64,000 nt of DNA from NCBI RefSeq assembly GCF_000003815.2, contig NC_049987.1, positions 24,502,283-24,566,282 on the forward strand. Direction: 5' to 3'. Shown here piece by piece: positions 62,201 to 64,000 of this stretch (position 1 is its first letter; every line of letters starts with the position of its first letter). The notes under the pieces were generated by a model. The model made no database searches and was not told the origin of the DNA. It worked only from the letters and a program-made list of their open reading frames with translations. This DNA is from Branchiostoma floridae (Eukaryota > Chordata > Leptocardii > Amphioxiformes > Branchiostomatidae). Made by a program: the position numbers and the translations under genes.

Positions 62201-63838
62201 ACCAGCACAGATGAGAGTACCATGTCATTTTCCTACCTGTTCTTTGGGAAGGCAACATCAGTCGCGGACATGTGCGTAACTCCATCGGAGTTGAAAATTT
62301 GATCCGTGTATACCTTTGCATTGGAAGAAAGTTTAACACTATGATTACTAGCTCCATGACATTTTTTCTGATTGTTTCCAGGGAAGGCAGCGTCGATCGC
62401 GGACATGTGCGTAACTCCCTCCGAGTGTAAGGCTCGTTTGGGAGACTTCGGCGAATACTGTCCCGTCAGCCTGGCGATAACAGGAGAACTGGTGGACTGT
62501 TCCACCAACCCTTCTCTGGAGTTCACAGCAGAGTTCAGGGGACACTACTACAAGGTACGGACACCTCTCTTTATCTCAGACTTATTACTTAGTAGATGAG
62601 AGGGTGGAGAAGGACGTGCACACCCCTTCTTCACCTTAGAAAGTCACGTGCAGGCCAGGTTACTCACCGTCTGCCTACCATTGTCTTCCGAGACAGATGG
62701 ATGCCAGCACACACATGTACATATACATGTACTTTGCTTTGATGCACAGGGTTCGATGAGAAGCAACGGCCACAGTCATATTTCATCATGGAAGATCTTA
62801 AACAACGGAACATGTGCTTTATCTCCTAAGAAAAATTAAGCACTCCCTTTTTTTGATGAGCCAGATGATTTGAAAAAAAATCGCGAAATTGTCTTCCCTG
62901 TGCAATCATCAGTGCATGTTATACTCGTAGATGTACTAATATTAACATGCATTGCTCAGCTGGTAGAAGTTTAAGACTTATTTTGTACCTTTATTTTATG
63001 GTTTGTAGTTAGCTGTACAAAAGTCACCGTTGATATAGCTTCATTGTATACATGAACATCCCACCTTGTACTCCTTGACGCTTTCATATAACACATAATG
63101 ATTAAACAAGTTCTTTAGGCTAACTTAAACGTCCCTTCTTTGCACTTCCTCAGATGGCTGGTAAGACAGAGCTTGAGAAGTTCCTGGCCAACCCTGAGCA
63201 GTTCACCCCTCCGCTGGCGCCACGGAAACTGCCGCCGCCCGAACTGCTGCCCCAGCGCAGAACGTCCGACGAGGTGCGGCTCATGTTCCCCAAGCAGATC
63301 GAGTTACAGGGCTACTGTCCCGTCACCTTCCTCGATGGGAAACTCAGGTGGGTGTTTCATTCTTTGCATTTATTTCTCCCACTCAACGTCGAAGCATTGC
63401 TTTTCAGAGGAACTTGAAATTGGATAGGCTATAGCCTGGTTTAATTACTACTGTCCCAGTATCATCTTCTTTTATAATAGATGTGAAAAACTATATGACA
63501 AGAAAAGATTTCTTGACTTTTTTACCATACAACTGTACGGTAATACAGCCAATAGTGAGGGCAAGTAAACATTATCATGAGGATAATTATCATTTTACTT
63601 CTGCCTAGGACGGTAATGGTGCAACAGATCTCTCACTTATGTTCATCATCATCATCTTTGCCGCATGTCACTTATGTTAGATGACTAACTTAATGTTATC
63701 AATTTTTCAAAATCTGTTTCTTATGACCATTTACAGATACGAGGCGATTGTACCCAGGGAACAATGGAGCATTGTGGTAGAGTACAAGAGTAAGCTGTAT
63801 GTGTTTGAGACTGAAGAGAAGCTACAGAAGTTCATGAG
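21968..63838 (+). CDS. AK9: Adenylate kinase 9, exons 1-40 (3' end beyond window)
   Basis: Exons: 21968-21985, 22841-22954, 23408-23528, 24089-24141, 24511-24607, 25045-25157, 30639-30818, 31382-31513, 32300-32443, 33458-33630, 34343-34523, 35246-35390, 35687-35773, 36793-36930, 37530-37571, 38047-38209, 39204-39434, 41359-41459, 42234-42389, 43675-43845, 45013-45041, 46044-46227, 46923-47032, 48518-48565, 49305-49517, 50364-50552, 51442-51550, 51760-51803, 52330-52463, 52981-53200, 53791-54000, 55102-55218, 55677-55895, 56322-56538, 57159-57360, 60645-60791, 61509-61726, 62382-62554, 63154-63347, 63737-63838. Phases agree throughout. Four P-loops, Glu-rich linkers and human-like order identify AK9, a nucleoside mono/diphosphate kinase of about 1,900 residues. 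The start is MADVEQ. The exons with the weakest support are 14, 15, 19-21 and 28, which are acidic low-complexity or very short. Confidence 0.92.
22841..32443 (+). CDS. AK9: AK9 exons 2-9: kinase domain 1 with altered P-loop
   Basis: Exon 3 encodes IVIGKPGSGRTMLAQKLA. The Walker A lysine (GxxGxGKT) is Arg, at about residue 67, so this domain may bind nucleotide poorly. Exon 6 has GYVLDGFP, the NMP-binding/core motif of adenylate kinases, and PDFIVNLK. Exon 7 has an RRLGQRVDP lid-like segment and a run of Glu. Exons 8-9 (PEYITHNIQEYK, YLIELDAN) resemble the AK9 region that follows domain 1 in vertebrates. The intron between exons 6 and 7 holds a complete antisense LINE. Confidence 0.88.
23148..23200. 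repeat. (CA)n microsatellite
   Basis: About 26 CA units in AK9 intron 2. Confidence 0.95.
25415..25690 (+). mobile_element. SINE family C
   Basis: tRNA-like head with GGGTTTGATTCCCGG (B-box-like), then GGGAAAGGCACTTTACACGA, TCCACCCAGGTGTAAAAATG and GGTAAAAGGCAGTGGAAGGA. Inverted relatives occur at 40425-40870. It lies in AK9 intron 6. Confidence 0.7.
25819..28725 (-). CDS. LINE ORF2: endonuclease-reverse transcriptase
   Basis: Open from the codon after the ORF1 stop to 25819. APE-type endonuclease: SVLYTNSDQFPNK, LIVLTEV, GCVYRSPSS, VVITGDFNIKEIDW. Reverse transcriptase: NYRPVSLTSVVGKVLE, LDFKKAFDSVPHQ, SGIPQGSVLGPTLF and catalytic FADD in VKIFADDSKIY. CR1/jockey-type C terminus (RPHLEYANVVWGPH). 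The first in-frame ATG is 28602, which would cut off the first endonuclease strand, so ORF2 probably starts by another route. Nearest relatives are CR1-like by pattern; the clade was not tested. Confidence 0.9.
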   Translation of the reverse strand, partial: QADEDGHNTTQDGGEPFYCNDRPLSVLYTNSDQFPNKREELMFSIANDPPDLIVLTEVIPKAQVNPLRMCTIALDGYEIYTNFDPDELNLGPSGTRGIAIYFKKSLSLQVRVLDYGSVGFHEQLFLNFGLGNQVSLIVGCVYRSPSSEPVDSTTKLCNLLSRVCKENAKHVVITGDFNIKEIDWCSGMSTVGTGHHGQLLLDCLNDNFLTQHVMEPTRHRLNQQPSVLDLVITNEVMTIGNLQYAPGLGRGDHCCLTFSIDCVFDKTTESLPRRNFGKGNYGKAKEDLSKVDWDEMLGDLDVTGAWSQFCGIVGKVVDDCIPLTKPKQKPNKLYMNRQAMRARKKKSRAWSKWAKSGKVYDYVRYAKARNYLRSLTRQLCSSYERKLVKDLKSNPKVFWRYAKSRMSTRPKIASLVQPDGNIAESDYDKADVLNKYFASVFTNEDMANIPSMSTKPGVQTLDRIMTSQEIVRDKLANLNPAKSAGPDDLHPSLLKELADQLAYPLTQIFNKSLSVGKLPRNWKEAHVTPIHKKGSRTEPGNYRPVSLTSVVGKVLESIIRDILVDHFMVNNLFTDSQHGFVPKRSCTTQLLDVMNDWSLSLERGESVDSVYLDFKKAFDSVPHQRLLVKLKAYGIDGTLLTWMRDFLHQRRQRVVINGSQSPWCEVTSGIPQGSVLGPTLFVVYINDLPDVITSTVKIFADDSKIYRPICSHADQVALQRDLCAVEHWSEIWQLPFNAGKCKILHLGSKNQRAKYTLGGHELEQTRVEKDLGLAVDDQLKFHVNTAAAALKGNQVLGLVKRAFTNLDESSVPILYKCMVRPHLEYANVVWGPHFSTDQKIIERVQHRATRLVPSLKGMPYSSRLRKLKLPTLKYRRERGDMIQLYKIMTKKERIDPESFFELGNLDKTRGHCFKIKVPLARSNVRRQSFSTRTVRLWNSLPEEVVTANSVNAFKTMLDKFWEHKRYKE
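28726..29871 (-). CDS. LINE ORF1 with PHD-type zinc finger
   Basis: 381 residues from ATG 29871. A basic Ser/Thr-rich N terminus is followed by a PHD-like finger (CFCGSEHIEGG, then WIYCDSCSFWWHSSCAKL, then FTCAACI). A charged middle leads to a C-terminal nucleic-acid-binding region (KNNIILHNVPES, then KTTRLGK, then NRLLLVSL, then FIAPDLTRKERE) of the type found in CR1 and L1-like ORF1 proteins. It ends ENNRNRI with TGA, and the next codon continues in frame into ORF2. Confidence 0.85.
   Translation of the reverse strand: MPTTRLQGKRSASDRTAANGSSEASTSLTSRQRNKKRVAQPKENVEHKTYQSRQEAVVDVQKSQAGIICGNHGKLSERKQGKRVPLPEVPEIETEEANNASDSCFCGSEHIEGGQWIYCDSCSFWWHSSCAKLSDSTVSFLAKNSLDFTCAACIMGDMDAKVRNKRDVNKDRIVESVVGTLRDVTKKLDELLGDVTTEPEVEVGRDEGTVSSNVNTTTEEDAVATMVGDYISNVRREASVASHNGGRRDESIVTVEDYIETVRRKNNIILHNVPESSTDDHDTVFTQNVARELGIENLLIQKTTRLGKVTPGKNRLLLVSLNDPSDRYHLLKGAKLLNNSSSFKNIFIAPDLTRKEREISRRQREEKRQCGLVGENNRNRI
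31459..31937 (+). repeat. Tandem array of AK9 exon 8 3' end with donor
   Basis: The native exon end is followed by four copies about 103-114 bp apart. Each has CACAACATACAG, then 33 nt ending ACACTAGAG, then GTAACT and a stretch of CCCTAA-type repeats. The last copy has lost the donor (GAGCTATG). Each internal copy has both an AG acceptor and a GT donor around 33 nt. Confidence 0.92.
32485..32772. repeat. 20-bp minisatellite
   Basis: About 14 units of TTTGGGCCCCTATGCTGTGA with small variants, in AK9 intron 9, ending at the MITE that follows. Confidence 0.95.
32775..33199. mobile_element. MITE family A, copy 2, with 8-bp target duplication
   Basis: Termini CTAGCCTGGGTACCATCCGG and inverted GGATGGTACCCAGGCTA. 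GTTTTAAC flanks both sides (32767-32774, 33200-33207). It shares the GCGACTGTAT-TAGT-TATAATGAA units with copy 1, and has extra internal sequence not seen there. Confidence 0.85.
33458..39434 (+). CDS. AK9: AK9 exons 10-17: CPV/YHS-like module and kinase domain 2
   Basis: Exon 10 gives PRFRWRRSRW and a CPV box. Exon 11 gives a YHS-like IYVLSSPEAMEKFLKNPRPY and an intact P-loop, VVTGPPTSGKTSLCHLLA (Lys near residue 428). Exon 12 is a coiled, charged helix. Exons 13-15 are acidic, low-complexity linker. Exons 16-17 resume the kinase core with FGGWILDNFP, where Asn replaces Gly of the DGFP motif, followed by DDVVCLRDG and a Lys/Glu/Ala-rich helix. Confidence 0.85.
33840..34147 (+). mobile_element. 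tRNA-derived SINE, family A, copy 3
   Basis: CTATGTAGTGCAACTGGTAGC head, GGTTGAGGTTGTACCAGTCT body, and TGCCACTAGGCAC end. AK9 intron 10. Confidence 0.75.
34616..34855 (+). mobile_element. tRNA-derived SINE, family A, copy 4
   Basis: TCTCAACTGTTAGCAACCTC head, GGTTCAATCCTGGGTAGG box, GGGGCTTCACCTGTCTTTT body. AK9 intron 11. Confidence 0.7.
35050..35195 (+). mobile_element. SINE family A fragment
   Basis: CAGTTCAATCCTGGGTAGGG and GTTGGGACTGCATTTGTTTT match the family body; head and tail are missing. AK9 intron 11. Confidence 0.55.
35774..36300 (+). repeat. Tandem array at AK9 exon 13 donor
   Basis: The sequence that begins at the exon 13 donor (GGTACCTCATACACAAGTTT, then GGCAGGCAGA, then TTAAAGATGTTACCGTTGAC) recurs about five to six times. 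Each unit carries a copy of the donor-side GTACCTCATA. Confidence 0.8.
37020..37430. repeat. Two-copy repeat in AK9 intron 14
   Basis: A segment of about 170 bp with CACCTCACCAGTGTGCTATT, GGGTTGTTTTAAGAGTAC and TAGGCTATACAATAGCTAAC occurs twice, near 37060 and 37230, with a third remnant at about 37400. Confidence 0.7.
37725..37995. repeat. Diverged two-copy repeat in AK9 intron 15
   Basis: The words GATAGA-ATTTTTCCC, AGACTGGATTTCATTGAT or AGACCAGATTTTATTGGT, and TGGGCAGTTT appear twice in the same order, just before exon 16. Confidence 0.5.
38816..39190. mobile_element. MITE family B, full inverted-repeat copy
   Basis: The left arm (AGTTACTCAAGCAACTGGAT, then GTTTTGGAAATGCTCAGACA, then CAGTAGTTTTTGTCAGTGA) pairs with the right arm (TCACTGACGAAAACTACTGG through TTGCTTGAGTGACTACT, ending CTGGATGTCTAAGC). 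It ends about 15 bp before the exon 17 acceptor, close enough to supply its upstream context. Confidence 0.7.
39595..39690 (-). mobile_element. SINE family A fragment, inverted
   Basis: GTGCCTAGTGGCATATG and TTTCTGTAGCAGGGTATATG are the reverse of the family 3' end. It adjoins a family B SINE. Confidence 0.6.
39718..39960 (+). mobile_element. SINE family B
   Basis: tRNA-like head GTAATCAAGTGGTTAGTGGC with GAGTTCGATTCTGGC, then CTACCGGAAAGGGTTGCAGT, GCTTGTCGAAAACAGCGAGG and CCTGTAAATACTGTACATAG. Relatives at 49684 and, split, at 10790. Confidence 0.7.
40009..40350 (-). mobile_element. SINE family A, inverted, with an internal insertion
   Basis: Family A body in reverse, interrupted at about 40145-40262 by some 118 bp unrelated to other copies (starting GTCATAGGATTTCAGCGCC). 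The family resumes at ACCCCCATTTTAAGTCC and ends with GGATTGAATCGGGATCTCC. Confidence 0.65.
40425..40870 (-). mobile_element. SINE family C, two inverted copies
   Basis: CTACCGCCTTTTACCTTCCC and GGTGGAGTGAGGAAAGTG (first copy, to about 40600), then GTTGGAGTGAGGAAAGTGG and GTATCGAACTTGGGACCTC (second, to 40870). Reverse of the unit at 25415. Confidence 0.65.
40905..41265 (+). repeat. Two partial copies of AK9 exon 18 with acceptor
   Basis: TTGCACCATACAG followed by ACTAGAGGAAGAGC (exon-like from 40927), and TTGTACCATACAG followed by ACTAGAAGAGGAGCGTG (from 41240). The true exon starts at 41359 with ACTGGAGGAAGAACGTG. Neither copy keeps a donor. Confidence 0.8.
41359..48565 (+). CDS. AK9: AK9 exons 18-24: acidic linker
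   Basis: Seven exons encode an Arg/Glu coiled coil (exon 18), Pro/Glu/Gly and Glu-rich stretches (19-21), a structured patch with VEQWRQERGDFEREW (22), YQYRGWEY followed by an acidic run (23), and a short Lys/Pro exon (24, WKELERYKPKKPK). This matches the long acidic region between kinase domains 2 and 3 in AK9. Exons 19, 20 and 21 are supported by splice sites, phase and composition only. Confidence 0.75.
43371..43400. repeat. (CCCAA)n microsatellite
   Basis: Six CCCAA units in AK9 intron 19. Confidence 0.9.
43915..44345. repeat. Three-copy repeat in AK9 intron 20
   Basis: Units share ACTGTCGCTAA(T), CTGTGCT, TAATCTGGATTAA, GGATTAAG-CTAATTCAT and CATAAAACAAGCAACTTTAA. Period is about 110-190 bp with indels. 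Confidence 0.7.
45505..45640. mobile_element. MITE family B fragment
   Basis: CTTACTCAAGCAACTGGACA, GTAACGGTCAGACGTTTCAG, TTTCATCAGTGACAG and GCTGGATGTCTAATC. AK9 intron 21. Confidence 0.65.
45710..46043 (+). repeat. Two partial copies of AK9 exon 22 with acceptor
   Basis: CCCCTGCCAG followed by about 100 nt nearly identical to the start of exon 22 occurs at 45710 and 45884, ahead of the full exon at 46044. Each copy ends at TCAGGAACAT(C/T)GCTAACC and then repeats the intron segment CATTATTTCCTCTTGA. No donor is present in the copies. Confidence 0.92.
46240..46460 (-). mobile_element. SINE family A, inverted, copy 8
   Basis: CTAGTGCCTAGTGGCACATA, TTGCTAGCCCTTCAAC, CGGGTGCAACCCCAACTGAG and CCCAGGATTTGAAACG, in reverse of the family. 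It begins about 10 bp past the exon 22 donor. Confidence 0.7.
46495..46890. repeat. 22-bp minisatellite in AK9 intron 22
   Basis: About 16 units of GATTGACAGGAGGATGAGTTT. One interruption (46668-46692) is a copy of the exon 23 acceptor and start (TTACAGTGACGTACCAGTAC). Confidence 0.9.
47590..47798. mobile_element. Palindromic MITE, family C
   Basis: CTAGTTCACCTCTTTCCG, GGGGTAGCCTATATCCG and GATATCAAGTCAAC on the left are mirrored by GTTGACTTGATATC, AGGCTATCCCACGGAT and AAGGTGAACTAG on the right. Arms are about 80 bp around a 50-bp centre. AK9 intron 23. Confidence 0.8.
48790..48866 (+). mobile_element. Left arm of MITE family C, cut by assembly gap
   Basis: GATTCACCTTAATCTGTGGG, GTAACCTAGATTC and CTGGGTATTTAGAGAT match the left arm at 47590. 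The sequence stops at the N run. Confidence 0.6.
48867..48966. other. Assembly gap (100 N)
   Basis: A run of exactly 100 Ns, the usual placeholder for unknown size. It lies in AK9 intron 24, between a palindromic MITE arm and a GGTCCGGACC repeat. Confidence 0.99.
49129..49218 (+). repeat. Partial copy of AK9 exon 25 with acceptor
   Basis: TTTTTAG then GATGATGAAATCTGTAAGAG, running through ACGAAGCACTACAAC to AAACAGAAGC. It is diverged from the true exon at 49305 and lacks a donor. Confidence 0.88.
49305..55218 (+). CDS. AK9: AK9 exons 25-32: kinase domain 3
   Basis: Exon 25: GDTKHYDPVALKQ and YHS-like TYYFANPENRETFLEAP. Exon 26: intact P-loop VMLGARGAGKSLHSREL (Lys near residue 1064), then FHISFKERLLELI. 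Exons 29-30: PEWWNKEPFKSTGFVLEGFP, an E-G-F-P version of the core motif, then ILLV-like strand and DRLLPPRLAKWR. Exons 31-32: Arg/Lys helix, long Glu run and AVDRMKNELSEQFDDD. An assembly gap (53514-53613) lies in the intron between exons 30 and 31. Confidence 0.88.
49684..49880 (+). mobile_element. SINE family B
   Basis: GGGTAGTCCAATGGTTAGCG head, GAGTTCGATTCCTGC box, GCTACCAGAAAGGGTCACC body. AK9 intron 25. Confidence 0.7.
49962..50345 (+). repeat. Three partial copies of the AK9 P-loop exon 26
   Basis: Copies at about 49962 (diverged), 50130 and 50247 precede the full exon at 50364. Each has the acceptor (CCCTGCAG in the last two), about 60 nt covering PPPLRLVMLGARGAGKSLH, then the intron segment GCTGCTATATTACACATTTA. 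None has a donor. Confidence 0.93.
51985..52310. repeat. Degenerate TTAACTCATC(C/T)AG repeat
   Basis: More than 15 irregular units of about 17-20 bp (CATCTAGTTAACTCATCCAG and variants) in AK9 intron 28, ending just before exon 29. Confidence 0.9.
53348..53391 (+). repeat. Copy of AK9 exon 30 3' end with donor
   Basis: AAGGAAGGAGAGGGCCAAGG then AAGAAAGAGAGG/GTGAGT repeats the exon end at 53160-53206. Confidence 0.85.
53514..53613. other. Assembly gap (100 N)
   Basis: Exactly 100 Ns in AK9 intron 30, inside a cluster of exon-end copies. Confidence 0.99.
53614..53655 (+). repeat. Fragment copy of AK9 exon 31
   Basis: AGGAGAACCGAGCTGGAAGC then AAGGCAAAGC matches exon 31 from 53808. The gap hides whatever precedes it. 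Confidence 0.8.
54108..54177 (+). repeat. Copy of AK9 exon 31 3' end with donor
   Basis: GAAGAAGAGGAGGAAGATGA through GCTGGCAGAGGAGCTTGAG/GTAAGT repeats the last 60 or so nt of exon 31. It follows a short GTTAGATGTTAGGT microsatellite (54038-54107). Confidence 0.9.
54515..54912. mobile_element. hAT-like MITE
   Basis: Starts CAGGGATAAACAAGTCC and ends ACTTGTCTAACCCTG, inverted matches of each other. GAAAGGG flanks both ends (7 bp, possibly 8). Inside is a near-palindrome ACTTGCCCGATGGGCAAGT. AK9 intron 31. Confidence 0.65.
55677..61726 (+). CDS. AK9: AK9 exons 33-37: kinase domain 4
   Basis: Exon 33 carries KKPHIVRYTLYNKLKPLID. Exon 34 has YHS-like HIYFFCSIPTREKFIRHP and the intact P-loop AIIGPPKSGKTA (Lys near residue 1532). 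Exon 35 gives FGVMRISIGEAIRNVL and KGLTVPDELAVQALE, the NMP-binding part. Exon 36 gives YVLDGFPVTKRQVDLM. Exon 37 gives LPLHDSPQIM and RSKWWVWN. The exon 35-36 intron is swollen by exon copies, a truncated LINE and a MITE. Confidence 0.9.
56640..56755 (+). repeat. Copy of AK9 exon 34 3' end with donor
   Basis: About 105 nt from GTTTATCAGGCACCCGCTCA to GGGAAAACTGCGT/GTAAGT duplicate the exon end, including the whole P-loop (GPPKSGKTA). It lies 100 bp downstream of the true exon. Confidence 0.93.
57415..57835 (+). repeat. Copies of AK9 exon 35 3' end with donor
   Basis: Copies end at 57540 and 57738 (CAGACTAGAGG/GTAGG), with a short remnant at 57575-57600 and a decayed one at 57790-57830. Each full copy repeats about 85 nt (GATGAGCTGGCTGTACAGGC onward). 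Confidence 0.92.
58228..60425 (+). repeat. Array of AK9 exon 36 5' ends with acceptor, interrupted by a LINE
   Basis: Acceptor plus TATGTGCTGGA-GGTTTCCC copies occur at about 58258, 60133, 60220 and 60312, with a partial one at 60380, before the true exon at 60645. After TTTCCC each departs from the exon (GCAATATGTCCTAA and variants) and returns to intron. The LINE at 58340-60115 sits inside one unit. Confidence 0.9.
58340..60115 (-). mobile_element. 5'-truncated LINE with reverse transcriptase, target duplication CTTTCTT
   Basis: The minus-strand reading 59756-58515 (413 codons) carries RT motifs LTDFTRAFDSVHHQ, GVDQGTKLGPLIF and YVDD in FKYVDDLSLLE, then a typical LINE C terminus (RPVLEYVCQVWHPG). 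The frame continues upstream to about 59880, where a small indel shifts it. Another frame (60103-59885) holds VKLGKATGSDNISPRI. No endonuclease remains. The 3' end has ATCAATCAATC. CTTTCTT flanks both sides (58333-58339, 60116-60122). It is dead by truncation and frameshift. Confidence 0.88.
60428..60603. mobile_element. pogo/Tigger-like MITE with TA target duplication
   Basis: 176 bp with termini CAGTAGAAGCTGCTTAATTG and inverted CAATTATCTGGCTTCTACTG. TA flanks both sides. It splits an intron segment of the exon 36 array (CTTCTAGTA / TATCTTTGCATAACTCC). Confidence 0.8.
61195..61425 (+). repeat. Two partial copies of AK9 exon 37 with acceptor
   Basis: TCTCCGAAG then AACCCTTCCCCTGCACAACA (61217) and AACCCTGCCCCTCCACAACA (61368), each continuing through CAGATCATGGCCATCAA. 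The true exon starts at 61509. Copies alternate with AAAAGGCAGGCAAGAAGGTA intron repeats. Confidence 0.92.
62090..62330 (+). repeat. Two partial copies of AK9 exon 38 with acceptor-side sequence
   Basis: GGAAGGCAGCGTCAATCGCG (62094) and GGAAGGCAACATCAGTCGCG (62249), each followed by GGACATGTGCGT(T/A)ACTCCATCGG and then GTTGAAAATTTGATCCGTGT. The true exon is at 62382. The second copy lacks the AG just before it. Confidence 0.9.
62382..63838 (+). CDS. AK9: AK9 exons 38-40: tandem CPV/YHS-like modules
   Basis: Exon 38: ADMCVTPSECKARLGDF, EYCPVSL, FRGHYYK. Exon 39: ELEKFLANPEQFTPPLAP and GYCPVTFLDGKLR. Exon 40: KLYVFETEEKLQKFM. Two successive CPV...Y-x-F...KF modules are visible. The donor after 63838 is intact and the reading continues beyond the window. 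Confidence 0.88.
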
Positions 63839-64000
63839 GTGAGGAGGACGTTTCTTCGTCTGTGTGTGTGTTTGTTTGTGTGTTTGCAAGTTACGACGGT
63901 GTACAAAGAGGGATCAGTGTAGAGTCGACATGCAGCAGCAGCATGCACAGCAATGCTCATCACGACAATAGTTTTTTTCTCTTTTTTTTTTTTTCTTTTT

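Noticed and set aside
8288-62554. Explaining all exon copies as haplotype or assembly duplication
   Set aside because: Copies are shorter than exons, diverged to different degrees, carry new stops, and one array is interrupted by two transposons with target duplications. Long-read confirmation is still needed for the most similar ones (exons 22 and 34).

Overview
The window looks like chordate nuclear DNA, most probably amphioxus (Branchiostoma). The evidence is short exons with GT-AG introns, metazoan-only gene families (AK9, PIG-M, LAMP, a ZU5/death-domain adaptor, BHMT), CR1-like LINEs, tRNA-derived SINEs, many MITEs, and an unusual density of minisatellites that straddle exon-intron borders. 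Two runs of 100 Ns mark assembly gaps. There are no prokaryotic, organellar or CRISPR features. Gene names rest on reading conceptual translations against remembered families; no database search was run.

Layout. 1-2.4 kb: repeats and a possible long inverted-repeat element. 2.4-6.5 kb (+): ZU5-UPA-death-domain gene, 5' end not found. 8.3-12.2 kb (-): seven-exon betaine-homocysteine methyltransferase-like gene. 13.7-15.8 kb (-): single-exon membrane protein with three LAMP domains. 17.4-21.1 kb (-): two-exon PIGM, followed by about eight tandem copies of the end of its last exon. 21.1-22.0 kb: compact head-to-head interval between PIGM and AK9. 22.0-63.8 kb (+): AK9, a giant adenylate kinase with four P-loops. 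I could chain 40 exons with every intron phase consistent (5,639 coding nt, about 1,880 residues). Its last exon or exons lie beyond the window. AK9 introns hold a nearly intact CR1-like LINE (25.8-30.1 kb, antisense), a 5'-truncated LINE (58.3-60.1 kb), SINEs and MITEs.

The genes do not form one pathway. BHMT-like acts in one-carbon metabolism, PIG-M in GPI-anchor synthesis in the ER, LAMP in lysosomal membranes, AK9 in nucleotide phosphate transfer, and the ZU5/death protein in signalling. PIGM and AK9 probably share a bidirectional promoter.

The main oddity is repeated, independent tandem duplication of short segments that each contain a splice site plus part of the adjoining exon. It affects three of four BHMT regions examined, the PIGM terminal exon and more than a dozen AK9 exons. 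This resembles the 'mirage' minisatellites I recall from the amphioxus Adh locus, but here it covers several genes in 55 kb. Other points of interest: a LINE whose ORF1 and ORF2 share one frame separated by a single UGA; loss of the Walker A lysine in AK9 kinase domain 1; an intronless triple-LAMP gene; and a MITE family with 8-bp target duplications seen in two copies.
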